A stretch of DNA of 64,000 nucleotides, taken from positions 62,001-126,000 of the forward strand of contig NZ_JAGGLV010000009.1 in NCBI RefSeq assembly GCF_017874735.1, written 5' to 3'. The DNA comes from Paenibacillus silagei (lineage in GTDB: Bacteria > Bacillota > Bacilli > Paenibacillales > Paenibacillaceae). This document shows, one piece after another, positions 33,421-40,910 of the stretch; the first letter of the stretch is position 1; every line of letters starts with the position of its first letter. The position numbers were made by a program, and so were the translations under genes. Under the pieces are notes generated by a model. That model was not told the origin of the DNA. It made no database searches and saw nothing but the letters and a program-made list of their open reading frames with translations.

Positions 33421-34953
33421 TTATTCGTCCAGTATTTCACGATATTTCTGCGGACTGATGCCGTAATATTTTTTAAAGGTCTGGCAGAAGTAGGAGGAGC
33501 TCCAGTAGCCGGCATGTTCAGCGATATCGACGATTTTCATATTGGTGCTGTCCAATAAATGCCTTGCCCGTTCCAGACGCTGCTGAGTAATGAATTTGAT
33601 CAGGCTCTGCCCCGTTTCTTTCTTGAATAAATGGCTCAGGTAGCTGGGATTAAGCGATACGCGCCCGGCGATGACCTCCAGACTGATATCCTCCCTGAAA
33701 TCCTTCTCCACAATCCGGATGACCTGCTGGACAATATAGCGTTTGCTCTCATCGGGAGCGCCGTTGTCCGGTTCTATTTCCGAGAGCGCCTGCAGCAGCA
33801 CTTGCTTCACCCCGAGAATCGAATCGCTTTTGAAGATACGCTCTACCGTTTGCTGGAAATCCGCTTTCTGCCTGCGGGCTGATTGTTCAAACGCATTCCG
33901 CACCAGGTCCGAACAGAGATACTTAACATAGATTGCAGAAGATCCGCCGTTCCGGCTCAAGTGGCTGAACAGAAGCTCAATGCTTTTGGCTGCGCCTGCA
34001 TATTCCCCATGGTTAATGAATTGGTTGATATCCGCCATCAGCGTCTCGGTGCTGACAAGCTCCGGGACACGGCCCGCCAGATCATCTCCGGCAAACAGTA
34101 CCACCGTATCTTCAAAAAAGAATTTGTAGTCCAGCGTCTGCTCCATCTGCTCATAACACGCCGAAATCTCCTGCCAATCGGAGATCACGGGGCTGTATAC
34201 GATGCAGCAATACCGGTAAAAGCGTTCCGCGATCCGCTCCGCCAGCGCTTCACTCATCTCCCTGATCCTCTTCTGTCCGCCGCTGCCTGGGCAAGGGACC
34301 ATAAGCACACTTTGATATTCATTCAGGTTCAGCAGCTCATATTCACCGGCTGTAAGCTGCTCTGCCGCTTGTTCAAATGCCTCGTAGCTGCGGTCAAAGA
34401 AACGCTCCTTGAAATCAATCAGCAGCAGAGCGGCCGGCTGCCCTCCGAACGGCAGGGCGGCATCATCCGCGATCACCTGAACCCCGTTCAGCACATCGGT
34501 CAGCCACTTCTCCCTCTCATACTCCAGGCCCTTTTGATACCCCTGCATCATCTCGGCAGTGCGGCGCTGCTGGGTGGCCTTATCCGTGCATTTCTGTATC
34601 ACGCCTGACATCACCCCGGCGAACTCCTCAATATCAATCGGCTTCAGCAGATAGCTGGAAGCATTGGTATAGAGCGCCCGGCGGGCATAGTCAAAATCCC
34701 CGTAAGCACTGTAGATAATAATTTCCAGGGAGGGCTGCGCCAGGCTTGCCTGCTCCGCCAGCTCCAGACCGCCCATGAAGGGCATTTTGATATCTGTGAG
34801 CAGGATGTCCACCGGGTTCAGACGAAGATACTCCAGCGCCTTCTCCCCGTTCTCCGCTTCGGCAACCCGCAGCTCGTAGTTCATGTCAGCGATCAGCCCC
34901 CGGATGCCGTCCCGTTCAATTTTCTCATCATCCACGATCAATATGGTAAACAT
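33421..34953 (-). CDS. AraC-type response regulator
   Basis: 510-residue regulator. Its receiver domain opens MFTILIVDDEKIERDGIRG, with the phospho-acceptor Asp in ILLTDIKMPFMGG, and a C-terminal AraC HTH domain covers about 405-508 (ISLEVIAGRVSLNPSYLSHLF ... IVDIAEHAGYWSSSYFCQTFKKYYG). It sits directly upstream of the LplABC-like operon in the same direction and is the probable partner of the kinase at 27934. ATG at 34953 is six bases after GGAGGG. An 81-base divergent gap separates it from the cupin-AraC gene. Confidence 0.92.
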   Translation of the reverse strand: MFTILIVDDEKIERDGIRGLIADMNYELRVAEAENGEKALEYLRLNPVDILLTDIKMPFMGGLELAEQASLAQPSLEIIIYSAYGDFDYARRALYTNASSYLLKPIDIEEFAGVMSGVIQKCTDKATQQRRTAEMMQGYQKGLEYEREKWLTDVLNGVQVIADDAALPFGGQPAALLLIDFKERFFDRSYEAFEQAAEQLTAGEYELLNLNEYQSVLMVPCPGSGGQKRIREMSEALAERIAERFYRYCCIVYSPVISDWQEISACYEQMEQTLDYKFFFEDTVVLFAGDDLAGRVPELVSTETLMADINQFINHGEYAGAAKSIELLFSHLSRNGGSSAIYVKYLCSDLVRNAFEQSARRQKADFQQTVERIFKSDSILGVKQVLLQALSEIEPDNGAPDESKRYIVQQVIRIVEKDFREDISLEVIAGRVSLNPSYLSHLFKKETGQSLIKFITQQRLERARHLLDSTNMKIVDIAEHAGYWSSSYFCQTFKKYYGISPQKYREILDE

Positions 34954-35034
34954 AGAGTTCCCTCCTGATGTCTGATAGAATCATAAGCAAACGTTATCAT
35001 TTCATTGAAGCCTACACCATGAGGAGGTCCCGCC

Positions 35035-35934
35035 ATGCGCCTGGCGTACCGCAAAGCCAATGCACTTTTGAATCAGCATATCTCAAATATCGGGGACGGA
35101 CAAACCTCATTTCATATTCATTACTGGGGCTTCATGCCGAATCATTATAATAATTCCCTGCACCGCCATTCTTTTTTTGAAGTCTGTTATGTTCAGCAAG
35201 GCACCGGCTCCTACCAGGATGACGATGCGCTCTTCCCCCTGGAGCCGGGAACCCTGTTCTGCTCGCGTCCGGGCATCTGGCATCAGATCCGCAGTGAGCA
35301 GGGGCTGGTCCTGTTCTTCATCGCCTTCGAAATTGACGAAGCCTTAAGCTCTGCGGACGGCCGCAAGCCGTTTCAGGAACTCGCCGCCGGAAGGCAGGCC
35401 ATAGCCCCGCATGAAGCTGCCGCACTCTCTGCCCGAATCTGGCGGACACTCTTCAGCCTGGCCGAGAGCGAAGCGGGTGTGTCCAGGCTGCCGATGAATC
35501 ATCTGGCGCTTGCTCTGCTGCATTCGTTCCCGCAGGCGTTCTCCCCCGAACCCCATCTGCAGGCCGGGACAATGAAGGAGGACAGCGGGGAACACCGCCA
35601 TTTGGAACGGGCCAAGCGCTATATCCGCGACAATCTGTCCTCCCCGCTGCACATGGCCCAAGTGGCCCTGGAACTGGATATCTCTCCGCGCCATCTGTCG
35701 AGGATCTTCCAGGCATGCCTGGGCCAGACTTTCGTCCATTATATTCAGGAACGAAGAATCCAACAAGCCAAGGATTGGCTGCTGCACACCGACTACCCTA
35801 TCAAAGATATCGCCGAGCGCTGCGGCTTCGAGTCTGTGCACTATTTCACCCGCGTATTCACCAAGCAGCTTGGTGTCTCCCCCGCCCGGTTCCGCAGATC
35901 GCAGTTTGCAGACGGAAGACAGAACCTGAGCTAA
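35035..35934 (+). CDS. AraC-family regulator with N-terminal cupin
   Basis: 299-residue one-component regulator. An N-terminal cupin sugar-sensing domain (HRHSFFEVCYVQQGTGSYQ, LEPGTLFCSRPGIWHQI) precedes an AraC double HTH at about 195-295 (MAQVALELDISPRHLSRIF ... DIAERCGFESVHYFTRVF). ATG at 35035 follows GAGGAGG. It lies directly upstream of the phosphomannose isomerase and ROK kinase genes on the same strand and probably controls them. Confidence 0.9.
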   Translation: MRLAYRKANALLNQHISNIGDGQTSFHIHYWGFMPNHYNNSLHRHSFFEVCYVQQGTGSYQDDDALFPLEPGTLFCSRPGIWHQIRSEQGLVLFFIAFEIDEALSSADGRKPFQELAAGRQAIAPHEAAALSARIWRTLFSLAESEAGVSRLPMNHLALALLHSFPQAFSPEPHLQAGTMKEDSGEHRHLERAKRYIRDNLSSPLHMAQVALELDISPRHLSRIFQACLGQTFVHYIQERRIQQAKDWLLHTDYPIKDIAERCGFESVHYFTRVFTKQLGVSPARFRRSQFADGRQNLS

Positions 35935-36042
35935 TCAACACCAAATGTCCGGATTGTACAAAAAATCAGACGCCGTATTCAAAGATAATCCCGCAAGGAC
36001 TCCTTACAATGGTTGTAGACCCTTAGAAGGAGTGAGTTCCCC

Positions 36043-37869
36043 ATGTTTGTTAAACGACCGGTCAACCTTGTACGCAGCCCCATTCCTGTTCCTCAGGAGG
36101 ACATTCCCTTGGCTGTTCCTCCCGCAGTGCTCCGGGAAGGCTATTCAGCGATTGCCGCTACCCTGCTTCAGCTCGCCAGCGTGAAGGGAAGCGGCAAGCT
36201 GTATGTTGCTTTGGACGGAACCCACGGCGCCCCGTTTCAAACTGTTCTGCAAAAAACAGTGGATGCGCTTGAGCAAGCGGGTCATTCAGTGTCCCTCATC
36301 GGCTCGGGCAGCTATCTCAAATCAGGCGAAGAGCTGCGGGAGTTTTTTGCCGCCAATATTACGGATAACCGCGCCTTCGGCTATTTCACTGATGGTAGTA
36401 TAGAGGATTATTTCCGGGAAGGGGCCAGGGAAGACGCCGCCCGCAGGCTGGATGAGGCAGAGCCGGGTGCGGATTCGGCTGCATTCTGTCTGGTTTTTGG
36501 CCCGGGGGCGTACTGGCTTGGAGAGGGCCGGTTCGATCTGTCCTTATATCTGGATGTCTCGCGTGAATACCAGCAGGCCGGCCACCGGCAGGAGCTGCTG
36601 AATTTCGGGCTCAACTGGAACCGGGATGCCGTGGAGAAATATAAAATCGCCCTATTCGTAGAATGGCCTATTCTTGAAACCTACCGCAAACAAATCCTGG
36701 ATCACATGGACTACTACATCGACCTGAATCAGCCCAAGCAGCCGGTCATGACTGCCGTGCCGTCCCTGCGCCGGATGATCTCAGATATTGCCGGGTCACC
36801 GCTGCGGGTGAAGCCTTTTTATGCACCGGGGGTGTGGGGCGGACAATTCCTCAAACAGCTGGCCGATCTGCCGGAGGATTGGGTGAACTGCGCCTGGAGC
36901 TTCGAGCCGATTGCCCCGGAGAATTCCATCCTTGTAGGGTATGAAGGCAAAGAGATGGAAATTCCGTTTCTGCTGGTCATGCAGCAGGAGCATCCAGCGA
37001 TTCTGGGGGAACGTCTGACCGGCTTATTCGGCGATTATTTCCCGATCCGCTTCAACTATCTGGACACGATGGACGGAGACAATCTGTCCTGCCAGGTCCA
37101 CCCCACGCAGGATTACATCCGCAGCCGGTTCAATGAATTCATGGCCCAGCAGGAATCCTATTACATTATGGAGCAGCAGGGAGATTCCGGGGTCTATCTG
37201 GGACTGACGGAAGACTGCCAACCTGAGCAGTTCCGCCATGAGGTGCAGAAGGCTCAGGAGACGGGCATCCCTCTGCCGCTGACCGATTATGTCAACCGTT
37301 ATGCGTCCCGGAAGGGCGAGCTATTCCTGATCCCGCCCGGAACCGTTCATTCCGCAGGCAAAGACAATCTGGTGCTGGAGATCTCCTCTACCACCTGGTG
37401 GTTCACCTTCAAAATCTATGATTTTCTGCGCAAGGACCTGGACGGCAAACCCCGGCCGATCAATATCGACTTCGCCTTCGACAATATTGACTTCACGCAG
37501 AAGACCGCCCGGGTTGAAGAGCAGCTCATGCCTTCGCCGGTGCTTCTGCAGCAGCAAGGGGAGAATGAAGAGTATGTGCTGGGACAGCGCAGCGATCTGC
37601 TGTTCTATGTCCACCGTGTTCATCTGAAGGATACCTGGAAAGACGATACGCGCGGCGAAATGACCATGTATAACCTCGTTGAAGGAGAGGCGGTGCGGAT
37701 TGTGTCTGCTGCGGACGAGGCGGTGTTTGTGGAGCTGCATTATGCGGAATCGTATATTCTCCCGGCTGTACTAGGGGAATACACCATCGTCAATACCGGT
37801 TCCGGCCCCTGCAAGCTGATCAAGGCCGGTGTCTCCGCAGCATGGGATGTGAGTCTCCTTGAGCCGTGA
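36043..37869 (+). CDS. Mannose-6-phosphate isomerase with degenerate kinase-like N-terminal domain
   Basis: 608 residues, about twice the usual class I enzyme. Residues about 1-260 resemble a uridine kinase-like P-loop fold, but the P-loop position reads DGTHGAPFQT and lacks the lysine, so kinase activity is unlikely. Residues about 265-600 form the class I phosphomannose isomerase. They carry the Zn-ligand motif SCQVHPTQDYI, the glutamate region YYIMEQQGDSGVYLGL and the late histidine motif LIPPGTVHSAGKDN. It interconverts mannose-6-P and fructose-6-P. Its end overlaps the ROK gene by 11 bases. ATG at 36043 has AAGGAG ten bases upstream. Confidence 0.87.
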   Translation: MFVKRPVNLVRSPIPVPQEDIPLAVPPAVLREGYSAIAATLLQLASVKGSGKLYVALDGTHGAPFQTVLQKTVDALEQAGHSVSLIGSGSYLKSGEELREFFAANITDNRAFGYFTDGSIEDYFREGAREDAARRLDEAEPGADSAAFCLVFGPGAYWLGEGRFDLSLYLDVSREYQQAGHRQELLNFGLNWNRDAVEKYKIALFVEWPILETYRKQILDHMDYYIDLNQPKQPVMTAVPSLRRMISDIAGSPLRVKPFYAPGVWGGQFLKQLADLPEDWVNCAWSFEPIAPENSILVGYEGKEMEIPFLLVMQQEHPAILGERLTGLFGDYFPIRFNYLDTMDGDNLSCQVHPTQDYIRSRFNEFMAQQESYYIMEQQGDSGVYLGLTEDCQPEQFRHEVQKAQETGIPLPLTDYVNRYASRKGELFLIPPGTVHSAGKDNLVLEISSTTWWFTFKIYDFLRKDLDGKPRPINIDFAFDNIDFTQKTARVEEQLMPSPVLLQQQGENEEYVLGQRSDLLFYVHRVHLKDTWKDDTRGEMTMYNLVEGEAVRIVSAADEAVFVELHYAESYILPAVLGEYTIVNTGSGPCKLIKAGVSAAWDVSLLEP

Positions 37870-38812
37870 TATTGTACTCGCGCTGGATGTGGGCGGAACC
37901 TTTATTAAGACCTGCGTGCTGGAGGACGGCCTTCCGCTGCAAGGCAGTGACATGGAATTCCCCGCCCTGGCTGACCGGGACCGGGATACGATCCTTGACC
38001 ATTTCATATCCATCTTTCAGGCCCAGTACAACCTGTATCAGCACCGGCACCGGGACGCTGTAACGGACTGCCGCTATCATATCGGGATGGCTTTTCCCGG
38101 CCCGTTCGATTACAGGCAGGGGATCTGTCTGATCCGGGGGCTTGGCAAATTCGAGACTATCTACGGGCTGAATCTGGGCCAAGCCTTACGCGCACGCTGG
38201 CACGCTGGCAGCTCCGGGGAGGCCAGCACGCTACCGGACATGGATATCCGCTTTGAGAATGACGCCCGCCTGTTTGCGCTGGGAGTCAGCGCCGAATTCC
38301 CGCGTGAGCGGTTCATAGCCTTGACGCTCGGCACCGGGCTCGGCTCCGCCTTCATCGACAGCTCCCGGATCATGGAGTCTGGTCCGGGCATCCCGGCGAA
38401 CGGCTGGCTCTATGACCAGCCTTATCGTGACGGCAGGGCGGATGACTGGTTCTCCAGGAGAGGCATCCTGAAGCTGGCCCGTGAAGCGGGGATTGGGGAG
38501 GCTGGGCTTCCGGGAGCGAACATGGATGTGAAGGAGCTTGCCCATGAAGCCAGAGAGGGGAATGCTGCCGCGCGCGGGGTATTCGCCGGATTCGGAGCCC
38601 GGCTCGGGGAGCTGCTCCAGCCTTACGTGGATGGTTACCGGCCGGATTTCATCATGCTGGGCGGGCAAATCTCCCGAAGCCATGACCTGTTCGGGCCTGC
38701 CTTGCTGAACCGCTTGCAGAGGTCATGCTCCCCCGCCTTGACGGTCCGCACGGCGGAGCATGTACTCGCGTATACCTTCCGGGGCATTGCCCGGATGTTC
38801 AGCGAGGGATAG
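37859..38812 (+). CDS. ROK-family sugar kinase
   Basis: 317-residue ROK protein. The phosphate-1 motif ALDVGGTFIKT, the catalytic aspartate in RFENDARLFALG and the phosphate-2 motif LTLGTGLGSAFI are visible. The zinc-binding CxCGxxGC motif of most ROK kinases is absent, so this is a metal-free variant. It starts at TTG 37859, inside the end of the isomerase gene, which implies translational coupling. A mannokinase or similar hexokinase role feeding the isomerase is inferred from context. Confidence 0.83.
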   Translation: MSRDIVLALDVGGTFIKTCVLEDGLPLQGSDMEFPALADRDRDTILDHFISIFQAQYNLYQHRHRDAVTDCRYHIGMAFPGPFDYRQGICLIRGLGKFETIYGLNLGQALRARWHAGSSGEASTLPDMDIRFENDARLFALGVSAEFPRERFIALTLGTGLGSAFIDSSRIMESGPGIPANGWLYDQPYRDGRADDWFSRRGILKLAREAGIGEAGLPGANMDVKELAHEAREGNAAARGVFAGFGARLGELLQPYVDGYRPDFIMLGGQISRSHDLFGPALLNRLQRSCSPALTVRTAEHVLAYTFRGIARMFSEG

Positions 38813-39183
38813 GCGGGGCATCGGCATTGCTTCGTCATGAGCTTCGCGGCGAGCTTCGCCGCAAGCTTGACCATGTGCTTTTGCCGTGTGCTTCGCGGCT
38901 AGCTTCGCCGTGCGCTTCGTCGTTGAACCCGTCCAGCTTAGGATCACAAGTGGAAATACGTATCTTAAATTGACCATTTCCGGGGGATGTACGGAAGCAA
39001 GTGGATAAACTACATCTGCTATTGTGCGTTTTCGCTGCTTGGGGTGAAATCGGATAATTTAAGTGCTGTTTATACAACTGTTGCCGCCGCAGGGTTCCAT
39101 CGTCCATCAGCAAGTGTACACAATCCAACTATTTCCGGTATCGTGCCAGCGAGAAATAGTTGGATCATGGTGAGGGCACTACC
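38813..39183. other. Repeat-rich convergent gap
   Basis: Lies between two convergent genes. It starts with a GC-rich run of imperfect gcttcg repeats (about 38828-38930) that includes the tight hairpin GCGGCGA-gct-TCGCCGC. It ends with a perfect 12-base inverted repeat TCCAACTATTTC/GAAATAGTTGGA (39124-39164, 17-base loop) without a T-tract. The right arm (cagcgagaaatag) resembles the ~98 bp element found elsewhere in the window. No gene is supported. Confidence 0.5.
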
Positions 39184-40737
39184 CTACGGAGAGCCTTCCC
39201 TGAACCTGGCCGGAGTGACTCCATGGTAATTACGAAAGGTCTGGATAAAATAGGTCGAGCTTCTGTAGCCCAGCTTCTTATAGATATCGACGATCTTCAT
39301 ATTCGTTGTATTCAGCAGCTCAACGGCTTTGTCCATTCTCACCTGCGTGATGTACCGGATGAGACTTTGGCCCGTCTCCTTCTTGAACAAATAACTCAGA
39401 TAACTGGGGGTCAAATAGACCCTCTCCGCGATGCCCTCCAAAGAGAGATCCTGATCGTATTCCTTGTCGATTACATCTGTAATGGTCCGGATCAGCTTAA
39501 GATTGGCGGCCTTCTTGGGGCTCACTCCGCTGCCGGTTTCCATGAGGGACAGGATCGCAAACATATGATCCTTCAGATCCTGGAGGGAAACGGTCTTATG
39601 AATCTGGTCCAAGTAATGATTCATTTCCGCAGGCTCATGGTCTCTCTCTCTCGTCACCACCTTTTTCATAATTTCCGAACAGATGAACTTGGTGTACAGG
39701 GACGAGAATTGCCCCTTGGTTCTCAGGTAGGTAAACAGCAGCTCTATACTGTATTTCGCACCGGTAAAATCGTTATACTCCAGACACTGGTAGACCTTAT
39801 CCAGAATCGGATTCAATTCGATCTCATCAAAGCCCGCTTGCTCAAAGGGTTCATCGGCAAATAGAAGGGTATACTCATCCATGAAAAACTTGAATTCCAG
39901 CATCTGCTCCATCTCGGTATAGGCATCATATAACTGTGCCGGCTGATTCACCGCTCTCCCGATCACCAGACCCACATTCAGATCCAGGCTCCCGGCGGCG
40001 GCGCGGATGATCCCATCTCCAAGCATGCGCAGCGTCTCTTTGGGGATGGGGCGGGGGTGCTTGACGAACAGCATACTTTGATGCTCGCTCAAGTTCACAT
40101 AATCGAAGGCGTAGCTGAGGTTATCGTGTAACAGCCTAATGAATTCATCATTGTGAATATCAAAAAACTTCCGGCGGCAATCCACCAGAATCATATGCAG
40201 CCAATGCATGTGCTGGACATATTCCAGCAGCTCCGGGGACATCCATGCCTCCGTATTTATTTTCACTCCGTTTAGAGAGTCCAGCAGCATTTTTTCCTTC
40301 TCATACAGAAGTCCCCGGTTATACCCCTCCACCAGCTGTTCGTTCCGCATTTTCTCGGCCGCTTTGTCTTCACAGGCCTGGACCGCCTCGCTCACCACAC
40401 TGAGAAACTCCGGGATATGAACCGGCTTCAGCAAATAATTCGATATGTTGGTCCGCAAGGCTCTTCTTGCATATTCAAACTCATGGTAAGCGCTGAAGAT
40501 GATCATTTCAATATCCAGGCCCAGGCTGCTGACCTTCTCAGACAATTCCAGCCCGTCCATAAAGGGCATCTTGATATCCGTAATCAGAATATCGATCTTG
40601 TGCTTCCCGAGGATCTCCAGCGCAATCTCGCCATTCTCCGCCAGGAACGTTTCCAGTCCCGGATGGTGTTCCCGGATTAAGTGCTGAATGCCTTCCCGCT
40701 CAATACGTTCATCATCCACAATCAGAATACGGTACAC
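39184..40737 (-). CDS. AraC-type response regulator
   Basis: 517-residue regulator. The receiver domain opens YRILIVDDERIEREGIQHL with its acceptor in ILITDIKMPFMDG, and the AraC HTH lies at about 415-515 (LSLEGIAERVYLTPSYLSYLF ... IVDIYKKLGYRSSTYFIQTFRNYHG). GTG at 40737 is eight bases after AGGGAGG. No kinase is adjacent; it follows the GH38 gene after a terminator. It may answer to the kinase at 27934 or to a distant one. Confidence 0.9.
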   Translation of the reverse strand: MYRILIVDDERIEREGIQHLIREHHPGLETFLAENGEIALEILGKHKIDILITDIKMPFMDGLELSEKVSSLGLDIEMIIFSAYHEFEYARRALRTNISNYLLKPVHIPEFLSVVSEAVQACEDKAAEKMRNEQLVEGYNRGLLYEKEKMLLDSLNGVKINTEAWMSPELLEYVQHMHWLHMILVDCRRKFFDIHNDEFIRLLHDNLSYAFDYVNLSEHQSMLFVKHPRPIPKETLRMLGDGIIRAAAGSLDLNVGLVIGRAVNQPAQLYDAYTEMEQMLEFKFFMDEYTLLFADEPFEQAGFDEIELNPILDKVYQCLEYNDFTGAKYSIELLFTYLRTKGQFSSLYTKFICSEIMKKVVTRERDHEPAEMNHYLDQIHKTVSLQDLKDHMFAILSLMETGSGVSPKKAANLKLIRTITDVIDKEYDQDLSLEGIAERVYLTPSYLSYLFKKETGQSLIRYITQVRMDKAVELLNTTNMKIVDIYKKLGYRSSTYFIQTFRNYHGVTPARFREGSP

Positions 40738-40760
40738 AGCGCACGCCTCCCTTTTTTAAC

Positions 40761-40858
40761 AAGTGGAAACAGCTATGCCGTCCTATTAGGGACGGCACCG
40801 TTTCAGCGAGAAATAGAAGGATAAGTTATGGTGTGAAACATATAATTTCTTATATTTC
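40761..40858 (+). repeat. ~98 bp dispersed element, copy A
   Basis: Starts aagtggaaacagctatgcc and ends cttatattt. It folds into nested stems: GAAAC with GTTTC outside, CCGTCC with GGACGG inside. The conserved tail is cagcgagaaatagaagg and a weakly paired AT-rich end. It lies directly beside the A-tract of the terminator at 40864-40893. Copies B and C are at 59820 and 62049. Confidence 0.9.
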
Positions 40859-40863
40859 AAAAA

Positions 40864-40893
40864 AAGGGCTTCTCTATAAAAGATTCAGCCCTT
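40864..40893 (-). terminator. Terminator of the GH38 gene
   Basis: On the minus strand AAGGGCT pairs with AGCCCTT and is followed by a run of T. It lies just after the GH38 stop. Its T-tract merges with copy A of the dispersed element. Confidence 0.85.
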
Positions 40894-40910
40894 CTTAAGC
40901 CCGCCGGAAT

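Noticed and set aside
38723..38977. 84-codon Lys/Ala-rich minus-strand frame over the gcttcg tract
   Set aside because: It overlaps the ROK gene, lacks a proper ribosome site, and its composition comes from the repeat tract.
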